Shown here: one piece after another, positions 25,777 to 34,393 of the stretch
Layout: the number at the start of each line of letters is the position of its first letter
How positions within the stretch are numbered: position 1 is the first letter of the stretch
NCBI RefSeq assembly: GCF_020685205.1
Contig: NZ_JAJERB010000001.1
Coordinates: forward strand, 186,001 to 250,000
Source: Hymenobacter translucens
Lineage (GTDB): Bacteria > Bacteroidota > Bacteroidia > Cytophagales > Hymenobacteraceae
DNA: 64,000 nucleotides
Direction: 5' to 3'
Position numbers and translations under genes: made by a program
The notes under the pieces: model-generated
Told to the model about the DNA's origin: nothing
What the model saw: only the letters and a program-made list of their open reading frames with translations
The model's database searches: none

Positions 25777-26220
25777 GTGGTTAAAACGCTGATTCTAACG
25801 TTGCTGCTATGGTCGACTGGTTGGCTGGGTTCGCCCTTGCAAACAGTCTCGCCCCTGGGGGTGTGGGTAGATGACTCAGGGGATGCGCACATTGAAGTTT
25901 ACCACTGTGGCGAGAAGCTCTGCGGCCGGCTGGTCTGGCTGCGCGAACCAAACGATGCCCGCACCGGCCACCCCAAGCTGGACGCCCGCAACCCCGAGCC
26001 GCACAAGCGCAACCAGCCCCTACAGAACCTGGTCGTGCTACAGGGGCTGACTTACAGTGCCGGTTCCGGCCGCTGGGAAGACGGGCAGATCTATGACCCG
26101 CACAATGGGCGTACCTATTCCTGCTACCTGAGCATGGCCAACAAGGACCGGATGGAAGTGAAGGGCTACATCGGCTTCTCCATCATCGGCCGCTCGCACT
26201 ACTGGTCGCGGGTAAAGTAG
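25777..26220 (+). CDS. DUF2147 exported protein 2 (147 aa, GTG start)
   Basis: A tandem paralogue of the preceding gene, also with a signal peptide (LILTLLLWSTGWLGSPLQ) and the same DUF2147 motifs (GVWVDDSGDAHIEVYHCGEK, GRLVWLREPNDARTG, DGQIYDPHNGRTYSCYLSM, VKGYIGFSIIGRSHYWSRV). Here the canonical DDSG is retained, unlike the first copy, so it may be the more typical member. GTG is the only start giving the signal peptide. TACCTTGC at 25716-25723 is a possible promoter. Function unknown. Confidence 0.9.
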   Translation: MVKTLILTLLLWSTGWLGSPLQTVSPLGVWVDDSGDAHIEVYHCGEKLCGRLVWLREPNDARTGHPKLDARNPEPHKRNQPLQNLVVLQGLTYSAGSGRWEDGQIYDPHNGRTYSCYLSMANKDRMEVKGYIGFSIIGRSHYWSRVK

Positions 26221-26225
26221 GCCGG

Positions 26226-26708
26226 CTACAGGATTTCCTGGATGCGGTGGGTTTTGCCCCGGAACGAGAACGTTTCGCCGACCTGCGTTTTGGCCATGGC
26301 CAGGTACAGCGGGGAAAAAGCCGAGATGGCGCAGTAGGTCTGCCCGCCGACCTTTACCTCGCCCAGGCTCAGAGAAATATAGTACGTCTGCGAATCAGTA
26401 ACGACCACGGAGCCCAGACCGGGCTGGTTGCGGGGCGTGTGCGCATCGGGCAGACGCTGAAGCACCTGCAGGCCGCTCAGGGCTTCGTCCAGCTGACGGG
26501 CGTACAGGTCGCGCTGGATCTGGCAGGCTTCGCGGAACGACTCAAACTTGTCTTCGATGGCTCCCTGACTTTCATTGGCGCTTTCCTGCACGTCGAGCAT
26601 GGCCTGCCGGGCGGTGTCAACTTTCTGCTGTTGCAGGCGGCGGCACTCGGCCAGCAGTTCTTGTTTCAGTGCAACGCGGTGTTTGGCGGAAGAAGATTTG
26701 GCAACCAT
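26226..26708 (-). CDS. GreA/GreB C-terminal-like coiled-coil protein (160 aa)
   Basis: The N-terminal 75 residues form a long helical, possibly coiled-coil segment (KQELLAECRRLQQQKVDTAR). The C-terminal 85 residues carry a small beta domain like the FKBP-like domain of GreA/GreB (GSVVVTDSQTYYISLS, CAISAFSPLYLAMAKTQVGE, TFSFRGKTHRIQEIL). Proteins with this pattern are common in Bacteroidota and are often mislabelled as 3-oxoacyl-ACP synthase. I infer an RNA-polymerase-associated or similar factor, not a lipid enzyme. Start ATG 26708; the ATG at 26765 adds non-coding-like residues. Confidence 0.72.
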   Translation of the reverse strand: MVAKSSSAKHRVALKQELLAECRRLQQQKVDTARQAMLDVQESANESQGAIEDKFESFREACQIQRDLYARQLDEALSGLQVLQRLPDAHTPRNQPGLGSVVVTDSQTYYISLSLGEVKVGGQTYCAISAFSPLYLAMAKTQVGETFSFRGKTHRIQEIL

Positions 26709-26826
26709 AGAAATCAAGTAGAATCGTAAGCTAAAAAGACGACCCGGCCACGTTGGAAGCTGCAACCGGCTATAAAAACTATTTCAGCGGGCTGGTGTTT
26801 TCCCTGAAAGCAAGATATTTTATCCT

Positions 26827-27417
26827 TTGTCTGAATTCTTTAAACGCTTCCTCCAAAGCCTGCGCCCTGCCGCCCAGGGGTCGTGGCACCCTACTCAGCC
26901 CTCGGCGGCCGAGCAGCGGGCTCTCGCGCAGTGGGTAGCCGCCGGCACCTACCGCAACTGGACGGGGCCTTATTTCAAAGCCTACCACTACGGCAAAGCC
27001 GGCATCAGCGCTCCTGAGGGCCTGCGCGTGCAGCTACTCCACGACTGCGGCCGGCAGGGAGCCGTGTTTTTTTACGACCCCAGCATCGGCCCCCGGAACT
27101 TTCGCTTTTTCTTTGACTTTCTGCGCGACCAGGTCTTGGCCCAGGGCTATAACCTGGCCGCTTCCGACTGGCGCACGCGCAAAAATGAGCACTGCACCGA
27201 AACGGTTTACAAGCACTTTCTCAAGCCCAAGCCCCAGGACTGCCCGAAATCCGGCAACTGCAACCAGCGCTTCGGCACCATCACGCTCGACCTGATTCTG
27301 ATGAACGGCAACCCGGGCTTTATTCGCTTTTTTCATAACCCTTACCAGGACGCCATTTTTACTCCGCCGCACTCCTTTGATGAGCTGATGGAAGTGGTGC
27401 TGCAGAAAAACGCCTGA
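26827..27417 (+). CDS. Conserved hypothetical protein (196 aa, TTG start)
   Basis: A soluble protein without signal peptide. Notable are the aromatic-rich region NFRFFFDFLRDQVLAQGY, a Cys/His-rich stretch between about residues 120 and 150 (HCTETVYKHF, DCPKSGNCNQRFG), which could bind metal, and the C-terminal block GFIRFFHNPYQDAIF. No in-frame ATG is near the N-terminus, so TTG at 26827 is used. I do not recognise the family. It ends at a strong bidirectional terminator. Confidence 0.7.
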   Translation: MSEFFKRFLQSLRPAAQGSWHPTQPSAAEQRALAQWVAAGTYRNWTGPYFKAYHYGKAGISAPEGLRVQLLHDCGRQGAVFFYDPSIGPRNFRFFFDFLRDQVLAQGYNLAASDWRTRKNEHCTETVYKHFLKPKPQDCPKSGNCNQRFGTITLDLILMNGNPGFIRFFHNPYQDAIFTPPHSFDELMEVVLQKNA

Positions 27418-27439
27418 CCGGCGCTGCGGGAGCCCAAAC

Positions 27440-27476
27440 AAAAAAGGTCCTGCTAACGCTTAGCAGGACCTTTTTT
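27440..27476. terminator. Bidirectional terminator
   Basis: A 16-bp perfect stem, AAAAAAGGTCCTGCTA (27440-27455) with TAGCAGGACCTTTTTT (27461-27476), between converging genes. Confidence 0.85.
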
Positions 27477-27491
27477 CACGAAAGAGCAGGG

Positions 27492-29501
27492 TTACTCCCG
27501 TACGAAGCGGGCCAGGGAAACGGCCCCGTCAGCAGCCATGAGGCGCAGGTGGTAGAGGCCCGGGGCCAGGGCCTGGGTGGAAAGCTGATTCTGACCGGCT
27601 CCAACGGTCTGCCGCAGCACAATGCGTCCAGTTACGTCAGTGACTTCCGCTTCGGCGCCGCGGGCGGGTGCCTCCGCCAGCACCAGCACGTCGCGGCAGG
27701 GGTTGGGGTATACATTCAGGCGCGCCGCCTGAATCGGGGCCCGGTTGGCCAGAATGAGGGTGTTGTCCTGGACCACGGTGCCGGCGCCGTTCAGGATCCA
27801 CTGGTCGGGGTCAAGCTGAATGCCGGTGACGGTACCGGTAACCGGAACGCTGAACGACGAAACTGTCTGGCTCTGGCGTAGCCGCACGATGCGGGCCGGG
27901 CCGGAGCTGAAGGTAATGCGGTAGTCGAGCTCGGTATCGAAAAAGGGCGTTGCGGAGGGAAAGGAAACGGTTTCGTTGGTTTGCAGGTGCAGGCTGTTGC
28001 CCACCTGGTTCCAGCGCGTCGAGAAGGTCGGGTGCCCCTGGCCCGCGTACCACTGCTGAAAAAAGTACGTCAGGGAGCGGCCGGCTTCCGCTTCAAAGAT
28101 GCGCTGCAGGTCGCGGGTGCGGGCCGTGCCGCCCGCGTAGGTGTTCTGGTAGGTGCGCAGGGCCCGGAAGAACTTGGTGTCGTCGTTGAGCAGGTAGCGC
28201 AGCATGTGCACGACGGCGGCGCCTTTCTTGTAGCTGAGCCGTCCGCTGAAGATGCGGCCCACGTTCGTGGTGTCGGGCACGCGGACGCTGCCGCCAGCCT
28301 GGGACATAGCGGTGGCGTGGGCCTGGTCCATCCAGCTGCGGGCGTTAGCCGGCGACGCCAGGGCGTGAAGCGAGAGGTACTCTCCGTAGGAGGCAAAGCT
28401 TTCGTTCAGCCAGATATCCTCCCAGGAGGCACAGGTCACGTTGTTGCCAAACCACTGGTGAAACAGCTCGTGCGCGGTCAGCGTGAAGGTGAAACCGTCC
28501 TGGGTGGTCATCGTCTGGTGTTCCATGCCCCCGCCGATGGGCGCCATGCTGTGCCCGTACTTCTCCCGGGCGAAGGGATAGGGCGTGACCAGGTTAGAGA
28601 AGTTCTCGATGAACCCCGGCGTCCGGTCCATCTCCGCGCGGAAGTTGTTCAGCGCCGCGTTGTTGTACACGTAGTTGACAATCGGAATCTGGGGGCCACC
28701 CGCCGGGTTGGCGAAATTCACATACTCGATGTAGGGGGCCACCGCTACGGAAATCAGGTAGTACGCAATCGGGTACCGCGACTTCCACTCGTAGCGGCTC
28801 TTGTTTCCCGGCAGGGGCGTAACACGCTGCAGCACCCCGTTGGAGCCCACCTTGTTGATGGCAGCAGTGGTAACCCAGACATCCGACGAATCGGCTTTGT
28901 CGGTGAGTACCTGCTTGCAGGGCCACCACTCGTAGGCGTGAAAAGGCTCGCTCAGGCTCCACGTCACGGGCACGTTGTAGGTAGGGTCGGGACGGGAATC
29001 GAGGGCATTGCCGATGGCGGCTGAACCCCCATTGGGCGCCGTGCCACGGTAGTAGATCAAGGCGTTGAACAGCGAGTTGGCCGGCACGCTGGCTCCGAGC
29101 CCGGCGGTAACGTCACCCCCCACGCGGCGCAGGCCCTGAGCCCGGCGGCCGTTTACCACTACCGAGTCGATGGTGAACGTTGAAAACAACTCAAAAGCCA
29201 GGGAATCGAGCGCCTGGGCCCCGGCCCGGGCCTGTATCCGCACCGAGCCGCCCACGTTGCGGGAGTTATTCTCGAGGGCAATGTCCAGCTTGTAATACTT
29301 TACGTCGTAGCGGTCCATTTTCTGCCGGTGCCGGACGGTCGTGGCAGGCTGGAGCAGGGCGCCGGAAATCCGACCCTTGGCACAGGCCAGCGCGGCGCTG
29401 CCGTCGAGGTCGGCGGGCAGCAGGCGGGAAGCAGGGCTCTGGGCCCAAGCCGGCCCCGTCAGGAGCAAAGCGGCCGCAAGCGAGTAAAGAAAGGAGCGCA
29501 T
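27492..29501 (-). CDS. M1 family metallo-aminopeptidase with type IX sorting domain (669 aa)
   Basis: A secreted zinc aminopeptidase. Signal peptide MRSFLYSLAAALLLTGPAWA; GGGMEH exopeptidase motif at 323-328; HELFH Zn site (His344, Glu345, His348) and third ligand Glu367 in WLNESFASYGEYL. The last 80 residues form a type-A T9SS C-terminal domain, LNVYPNPCRDVLVLAEA to GLYHLRLMAADGAVSLARFV, which directs export by the PorSS and attachment at the cell surface. It probably digests peptides outside the cell. The length (catalytic M1 plus CTD) is normal. Confidence 0.93.
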   Translation of the reverse strand: MRSFLYSLAAALLLTGPAWAQSPASRLLPADLDGSAALACAKGRISGALLQPATTVRHRQKMDRYDVKYYKLDIALENNSRNVGGSVRIQARAGAQALDSLAFELFSTFTIDSVVVNGRRAQGLRRVGGDVTAGLGASVPANSLFNALIYYRGTAPNGGSAAIGNALDSRPDPTYNVPVTWSLSEPFHAYEWWPCKQVLTDKADSSDVWVTTAAINKVGSNGVLQRVTPLPGNKSRYEWKSRYPIAYYLISVAVAPYIEYVNFANPAGGPQIPIVNYVYNNAALNNFRAEMDRTPGFIENFSNLVTPYPFAREKYGHSMAPIGGGMEHQTMTTQDGFTFTLTAHELFHQWFGNNVTCASWEDIWLNESFASYGEYLSLHALASPANARSWMDQAHATAMSQAGGSVRVPDTTNVGRIFSGRLSYKKGAAVVHMLRYLLNDDTKFFRALRTYQNTYAGGTARTRDLQRIFEAEAGRSLTYFFQQWYAGQGHPTFSTRWNQVGNSLHLQTNETVSFPSATPFFDTELDYRITFSSGPARIVRLRQSQTVSSFSVPVTGTVTGIQLDPDQWILNGAGTVVQDNTLILANRAPIQAARLNVYPNPCRDVLVLAEAPARGAEAEVTDVTGRIVLRQTVGAGQNQLSTQALAPGLYHLRLMAADGAVSLARFVRE

Positions 29502-29618
29502 AGATAGGAGTAAGGAAAACAGAAACAGCTAGATGGCCCCGTGGGGCCGCGCACGAAGGTACGTAGTCAGCCACATAAAGTCTTGCGGATCAGTTCCCAT
29601 CCAGGCCCCCGGGCTTCG

Positions 29619-29626
29619 TATATTTG
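29619..29626 (+). promoter_or_regulatory. -7 box TATATTTG upstream of the gliding-CTD protein
   Basis: Exact TAnnTTTG match, 33 bases before the ATG at 29659; no clear -33 box. Confidence 0.5.
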
Positions 29627-29658
29627 ACGAGCGTTCTTTAGCCGCTGACCTTCTACCG

Positions 29659-31890
29659 ATGCCTCACTTCTACTACGCACCCTTTTTCTGCCGCCTGGGT
29701 TTTCTGCTCCTGCTCGTGCTGGGCGCCCGGGTGGCCACTGCCACGCACATCGTAGGCGGGGAAATGGACCTGCAGCACCTGTCCGGCAGCAGCTACCGGC
29801 TGACGCTGAACCTGTACTTCGACGCCCTGAACGGCAGCAGCGGCGCGCTCGACAGCGACCTTACGGTCAGCATCTTCGACAAGGGCAACAATATCCGAAA
29901 GCAGGACGTGGTACTGCCCCTGACCAGCGACACGTTCGTGCCCTATACGAATCCTGCCTGCACGTCTCCCTCGCTCAGCACCAAGCGCCTGGTCTACACC
30001 CGCGTTATCGACCTGCCCGCCAGCCAGTACAACAGCCCCGCGGGCTACTACGCCGCCGTGCAGCGCTGCTGCCGCAACAATGGCATCAGCAACATCCAGG
30101 CGCCCGGCGACACCGGCCAGACCTTTTACCTGGAGTTTCCGGCCGTCACGCGCGGGGGGCAGGACTTCTTCAACTCCACACCGCGCATCTTCCCTCCCCT
30201 GAGCGACTACGCCTGCCGCGGGGAGCTGTTCTACTACGACTTCGCCGGCCAGGACGCTGACAAGGATTCGCTGGTTTACGAACTGGTAACGCCCCTCGAC
30301 GGCGGCACCCCGGCCCAACCCAAGCCGGCGGTTGCCACCTCGGCGCCCTACCGGGAAATCACCTGGCTGCCGGGCCGCAGCACGCTCAGCCAGATTCCCG
30401 GCACTCCAACGCTAAGCATTGGGCGCACCTCGGGCCGGCTTACGGTACAGCCCAGCCAGCTGGGACTTTATGTCTTTGGCATCAAGTGCTCGGAATACCG
30501 CCGGGGTGAAAAGATCGGGGAAGTGCGCCGCGACTTTCAGCTCAAGGTGCTCAGCTGCCCCCGCAATACGCCTCCGAGCATGACCGTACAAACCACCGGA
30601 GCCGGCCGGCCCTACCGCGAAGGACTGGATACGCTGCGGGTGCGCCCGGGTGCCAACCGCTGCTTTACGCTGCGCTTCACCGACCCCGACCCCACTTCCC
30701 GCCTGTCGTTGTCGTTGAGCCCGGTTAACTTTTCGACGGCTGCCCTGCCCACGTTTACCGTTTCGCAGGGTACGGTGCGGACGCCCGGAGCCCCCGATAC
30801 CCTGGTTTCCCAGCTTTGCTTTCCGGCCTGCTTCAACACGCGGGGGCGCGTATACCTGCTCGACGTGATTGTGGGCGATGACGGGTGCAGCCTGCCCAAG
30901 CGCGACACCGTGCGCCTGGCATTTACGGCCGTACCCGACCCGAACAGCACCCCGGCCCTGACCAGCAATGCCGTGCTGCCCCTGCGCGCCAAGCCCGGGA
31001 ACCTGATAACCTTCGACCTTACGGCAACGGATGCCGACAACGACCCGATTACTCTGGAAATGACCGGCCGGGGGTTTGCTCCGTCGGTGCTGGGGGCCCA
31101 GCTGACGCAGTCGGTGAGTGGAAACCAGACCCGGGGCCGGTTTACCTGGCGCGTCGACTGCCGGGCCATTGACCAGCCTGCTTACCAGTTTGAGTTTGCA
31201 GCCGTGGCCTCGCCGTGTGGCGACCGGCAGGCCAGTACCCTTGTCATCCCGGTTCAGATAGACTACCAGAACACTGCCCCCACGCTCACGACCAGCCTGC
31301 CCGCGGAAGGCAGTCCGACGGCGCCACCCATCCTGATCCGCCGCCCCCTAGGGGGCGTGTTTGAGGCAACGTTCGAAGGCCTGGATACCGACAACGACCA
31401 GCTTACGCTCACAGCCCTGGGCAACGGGTTTGACCTGCCGGCCGTGGGCATGACCTTTACGCCCCGCAACGGCCCCGGCCGGGCTACAGCGACTTTCCGC
31501 TGGGATGCCAGCTGCTCAGCCGTGCAGCAAACCGGGCTGGAAGTAACCTTCCTGCTGCTGGAGTCGACCTGCCGGCCGGTTTCGCAGTCGCGCACGGTGC
31601 GCTTCGAAGTTATCAGCCCCGACTCCCTGCCGTTTCTGCCGCCCAACATTATCACGCCAAACGGGGACGGCCTCAATGATGTCTTTGCCCTCCCCGATCT
31701 GCCTCCGGATTTCTGCGAATCCCGGTTTGCCACCGTCAAGATCTTCAGCCGGTGGGGCAACGAGGTGTACCGCACCACCGACCGCGTGTTCCGCTGGGAT
31801 GGGGGCCGCCTGCCCGCCGGGGTTTACTATTACCTTATCGAATACACCGACAAGAAACGCTTTAAGGGGACCATCACCTTGTCGCCGTAA
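29659..31890 (+). CDS. Large surface protein with gliding-type (T9SS type B) C-terminal domain (743 aa)
   Basis: The signal peptide MPHFYYAPFFCRLGFLLLLV is followed by THIVGGEMDLQHL, the usual opening of these Bacteroidota proteins. Several immunoglobulin-like or cadherin-like repeats follow (DADNDPITLEMTGRGF and DTDNDQLTLTALGNGFDL are two related blocks, each like a DxDND Ca-binding loop). The C-terminus has the gliding-CTD motif NIITPNGDGLNDVF, then KIFSRWGNEVYRT and GVYYYLIEYTDKKRFKGTI. These proteins are displayed or secreted by the type IX system. The upstream frame from 29533 is rejected as it lacks a signal. Confidence 0.9.
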   Translation: MPHFYYAPFFCRLGFLLLLVLGARVATATHIVGGEMDLQHLSGSSYRLTLNLYFDALNGSSGALDSDLTVSIFDKGNNIRKQDVVLPLTSDTFVPYTNPACTSPSLSTKRLVYTRVIDLPASQYNSPAGYYAAVQRCCRNNGISNIQAPGDTGQTFYLEFPAVTRGGQDFFNSTPRIFPPLSDYACRGELFYYDFAGQDADKDSLVYELVTPLDGGTPAQPKPAVATSAPYREITWLPGRSTLSQIPGTPTLSIGRTSGRLTVQPSQLGLYVFGIKCSEYRRGEKIGEVRRDFQLKVLSCPRNTPPSMTVQTTGAGRPYREGLDTLRVRPGANRCFTLRFTDPDPTSRLSLSLSPVNFSTAALPTFTVSQGTVRTPGAPDTLVSQLCFPACFNTRGRVYLLDVIVGDDGCSLPKRDTVRLAFTAVPDPNSTPALTSNAVLPLRAKPGNLITFDLTATDADNDPITLEMTGRGFAPSVLGAQLTQSVSGNQTRGRFTWRVDCRAIDQPAYQFEFAAVASPCGDRQASTLVIPVQIDYQNTAPTLTTSLPAEGSPTAPPILIRRPLGGVFEATFEGLDTDNDQLTLTALGNGFDLPAVGMTFTPRNGPGRATATFRWDASCSAVQQTGLEVTFLLLESTCRPVSQSRTVRFEVISPDSLPFLPPNIITPNGDGLNDVFALPDLPPDFCESRFATVKIFSRWGNEVYRTTDRVFRWDGGRLPAGVYYYLIEYTDKKRFKGTITLSP

Positions 31891-31910
31891 CGCGCTGCTC
31901 CTTCCGGAAA

Positions 31911-31945
31911 AAAAACTCCCCGACCGCACTGGCCAGGGAGTTTTT
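31911..31945. terminator. Terminator between convergent genes
   Basis: AAAAACTCCC at 31911-31920 pairs with GGGAGTTTTT at 31936-31945 (10 bp), with a 15-base loop and U-runs on both strands. Confidence 0.75.
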
Positions 31946-31976
31946 CTTAATGAGCAATTCCAGCTGCTAAATTCAG

Positions 31977-32621
31977 CTAGTAGAGAAAAAGGAAAACGGC
32001 AAACAGCGCAATCCAGAGGCCGTCGATGTAATGCCAGTACAGTCCCAGCATGCGCAGCTGACGCATCCGGAAGGGGTTGCGAATAAAGACTAGGGTACGA
32101 ACCGCGTCGCGCGAGGCGTGGAGGGAGTGCATCAGCAGCAAAGTCAGGAACACGATGCCGCCCAGCAGGTGGGTCACGTGCAACGCCGAGATAATGTAGA
32201 CGTACGTGCCGCTCGCTTCGCCGGAAAAGAATATGCCCTGCTGCACCAGCTCCCGCCAGCCCAGCAGCTGCAGCCCGATAAAGGTGATGCCCAGCAGCAG
32301 CGTGGCTCCCAGGCAGCGGACCAGGCCCGATACATCGTCCTCTTTGTATAGTCGGGGCGCCTGACTCAGGGTGTAGCTACTTACCAGCAGCACGATGGTG
32401 CTCAGGGAGAAATACCGCGGAAACGGGTGCAGACCGCTCGGCAGGGAGCTGTAGTAGCGCGTCTGGGCATAGGCAGCCACCAGAATAACGAACAGCACCG
32501 TGATGCCGACCATACTCAGGTAAAGCAGCATCATCAGGGGCGGTACCCGCTCAATGCGCGTGAAGGCGGAAGCCGGATGCCCGGCGCCTACCTTGTCTTT
32601 GTGTTCTTTGTCGGAGTTCAT
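31977..32621 (-). CDS. Cytochrome c oxidase subunit III-like membrane protein (214 aa)
   Basis: A heme-copper oxidase subunit III family protein. It has five predicted membrane helices, with the family motifs SGLHPFPRYFSLSTIVLLVSS, YVYIISALHVTHLLGGIVFL and LGLYWHYIDGLWIALFAVFL. ATG 32621 (MNSDKEHKDKVGAG) gives a hydrophilic N-terminus as expected; ATG 32651 is the alternative. It stands alone here, without subunits I and II, so it may be an extra copy. The length fits short, five-helix subunit III forms. Confidence 0.85.
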   Translation of the reverse strand: MNSDKEHKDKVGAGHPASAFTRIERVPPLMMLLYLSMVGITVLFVILVAAYAQTRYYSSLPSGLHPFPRYFSLSTIVLLVSSYTLSQAPRLYKEDDVSGLVRCLGATLLLGITFIGLQLLGWRELVQQGIFFSGEASGTYVYIISALHVTHLLGGIVFLTLLLMHSLHASRDAVRTLVFIRNPFRMRQLRMLGLYWHYIDGLWIALFAVFLFLY

Positions 32622-32757
32622 GAAAAAGGGAGTAGCGGCCCGCTGGAACAACCAATCTAACGGCCTTTAGTTCCGCTCCATTTTCCACGTGGCGGTGCTG
32701 TTGGCCTCTAACCAAGATACGTAAAAAGCCCGGGGCCGGACAGGTGGTTCCGGCCGC

Positions 32758-33108
32758 CTAGGACCCGCTGAAAAAAGACCCGATTTTCCCTAGTACCGCG
32801 CTCATGGTAATCTTGGGCGAGCGGCCGATTCCAAAGGTCACGTAGGTTTTGCCGCCCACGCGCAGGTCAAGTACGAGGCCCAGGCGCTGGGCCAGGTCAT
32901 GGAGCTGCTGCAAGGCATCGAGTCCCCCGCCGGACTTCTCTTTTTCGCGCCGGGGCCCGGGTTCCTTCTTGGGCCCGCTGGTGAGCTTGTCGAGTACCCG
33001 CTGGCTGGGAAAGTTGACAATCAGGTACGTGCCGGCCGCGGCCACCTGAATATCATCCCCATCGTGGGATATGACCAGCCGGGCCTCGATTTCCAGGGCA
33101 CTAGCCAA
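32758..33108 (-). CDS. Hypothetical protein (116 aa, TTG start), second of an overlapping pair
   Basis: A small soluble protein. The N-terminal beta-like part (MASALEIEARLVISHDGDDI) is followed by a Lys/Arg/Pro-rich linker (KKEPGPRREKEKSGGG) and a C-terminal helix plus beta region ending GSFFSGS. It starts with TTG inside the last codons of the upstream gene (8-base overlap), so translation is probably coupled. No family recognised. Both proteins might associate with a membrane or with each other, which is inference. Confidence 0.6.
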   Translation of the reverse strand: MASALEIEARLVISHDGDDIQVAAAGTYLIVNFPSQRVLDKLTSGPKKEPGPRREKEKSGGGLDALQQLHDLAQRLGLVLDLRVGGKTYVTFGIGRSPKITMSAVLGKIGSFFSGS

Positions 33109-33343
33109 CGTTGCCGGCGTTGGGCTGGGCGGGTGGCAGGACAGTGCCCGCGCTTTCGCCTTTGGTTTTGATGCGCAGGGAGCCGTTCAGCCGCCAGGTA
33201 GAAGACGCGTTCTGGTCGGTGGGAACCTGCAGCTCCATCTGGTCAAACGTAAGGGCCAGCTCTACGCCGCCGGAAAGCTTGTTGAGCAGGGAAGCGGCCA
33301 TGTCGGCCCAGTTGGAAGCAGGTTGTTGGGAAGAGGAAGCCAT
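33101..33343 (-). CDS. Hypothetical protein (80 aa), first of an overlapping pair
   Basis: A short protein: a helix (NWADMAASLLNKL), a beta stretch (GGVELALTFDQMELQVPTD) and a second beta stretch (TWRLNGSLRIKTKG), then a Pro-rich tail. ATG 33343 is chosen; a frame open to 33430 adds a Pro/Ala-rich non-coding-like extension. Its stop overlaps the start of the 116-aa gene. Family unknown; similar small beta-rich proteins occur in Hymenobacter-like genomes but the assignment is uncertain. Confidence 0.6.
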   Translation of the reverse strand: MASSSQQPASNWADMAASLLNKLSGGVELALTFDQMELQVPTDQNASSTWRLNGSLRIKTKGESAGTVLPPAQPNAGNVG

Positions 33344-33566
33344 AGGGGCAGCGGAAGAAGGTAAACCAGCCCGGGGCTGGCAAAGGTTTTGTAGAGCGGG
33401 ACCGGCCCCGGTGCCGGCAGCTACCGGCACCGGGGTGAATGGTCAAACATACCACCCCTCTACGGCAAACGCAACGTGGTGGGTGCCCCAAAGCTCAACC
33501 GGTATCATCCAAATAACAGAGGCTGCGTATGTTGTCGGGGTAGCTTCTACTATTCATCTCCATTCA

Positions 33567-34334
33567 ATGCGCATTCGCCTTCCTCTGTTCCTGCTGCTGG
33601 TGCTACTGCAGTCCGCTGCCGCCCAGACCACCGATACGATCAAAACCGCGCCCCCGACCGGCTGTGACCACCCCTTCGGCCTGGCCGACAACCACGAGCT
33701 GGTTTACCAGCTGCTGGATGAGAAGGGTAAGCCCAGCGGCATCATCCGCACCCGCGTTGTGCGGCTCAGCTTTGAAACCAACAAAAAGAAAACCGTTACG
33801 ACCACCAACGTGCTCGTCAAGAGCGGAGTGTACGACCAGAAAAACCGTCTGCAGCGCCAGCAGGACCTGACGTTCAGCTGCCGCCGCGACACTACCTTCT
33901 CCGATGGGCTGGCAGATTTCAACCCCGAGGCGCTGAAGTCGTTTCGGGACCGAAAGTTTGAGTACGTGCCCACCGCCCTGGCCTGGCCCAACCAGCCCAC
34001 CACCGGCAGCAAGCTCCCGGACGGGGGCGTGACGGTGAACGTGAGTTCATCGGTGGTTGCCATTGCCAAAGTCAGCACCATGTTCCGCAAACGGCGGGTG
34101 GTGAGCGGGCTGGCTGCGGTCACGACGCCCGCCGGCACGTTTCCGTGCTACAAGGTGGAGTCGGAGCGCGACAACAGCACCTCGGCGCGGGCCGACGTTG
34201 CTTTTCACACGCTCAACCGGGTGGTAGACTATTACTCGCCCGGCCATGGAGTGGTGAAAACCGAGATTTACGGCAAGAACGGCAAGCTCGTACAGACCCG
34301 GGTGCTGGCCTCGCGCACGGGGAGCAAGGAATAG
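33567..34334 (+). CDS. TapB/DUF3108-like exported protein (255 aa)
   Basis: A signal peptide (MRIRLPLFLLLVLLQSAAAQ) is followed by a beta-rich periplasmic domain: NHELVYQLLDEKGKPSGIIR, TTNVLVKSGVYDQKNRLQ, ESERDNSTSARADVAF and the closing VVDYYSPGHGVVKTEIYGKN. This pattern matches TapB and DUF3108-type proteins found as exported beta-barrel-like proteins in Bacteroidota; function not established. The longer frame from 33111 overlaps two divergent genes and is not used. It is divergent from the 80-aa gene. Confidence 0.72.
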   Translation: MRIRLPLFLLLVLLQSAAAQTTDTIKTAPPTGCDHPFGLADNHELVYQLLDEKGKPSGIIRTRVVRLSFETNKKKTVTTTNVLVKSGVYDQKNRLQRQQDLTFSCRRDTTFSDGLADFNPEALKSFRDRKFEYVPTALAWPNQPTTGSKLPDGGVTVNVSSSVVAIAKVSTMFRKRRVVSGLAAVTTPAGTFPCYKVESERDNSTSARADVAFHTLNRVVDYYSPGHGVVKTEIYGKNGKLVQTRVLASRTGSKE

Positions 34335-34348
34335 CGGGCGAAAAAATG

Positions 34349-34356
34349 TAGTTTTG
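34349..34356 (+). promoter_or_regulatory. -7 box TAGTTTTG upstream of DUF4920 gene
   Basis: Exact TAnnTTTG match, 37 bases before the ATG at 34394. Confidence 0.45.
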
Positions 34357-34393
34357 GGCCCTTACTCACGCTCAAGCTGTTAGCCCACCTTCC

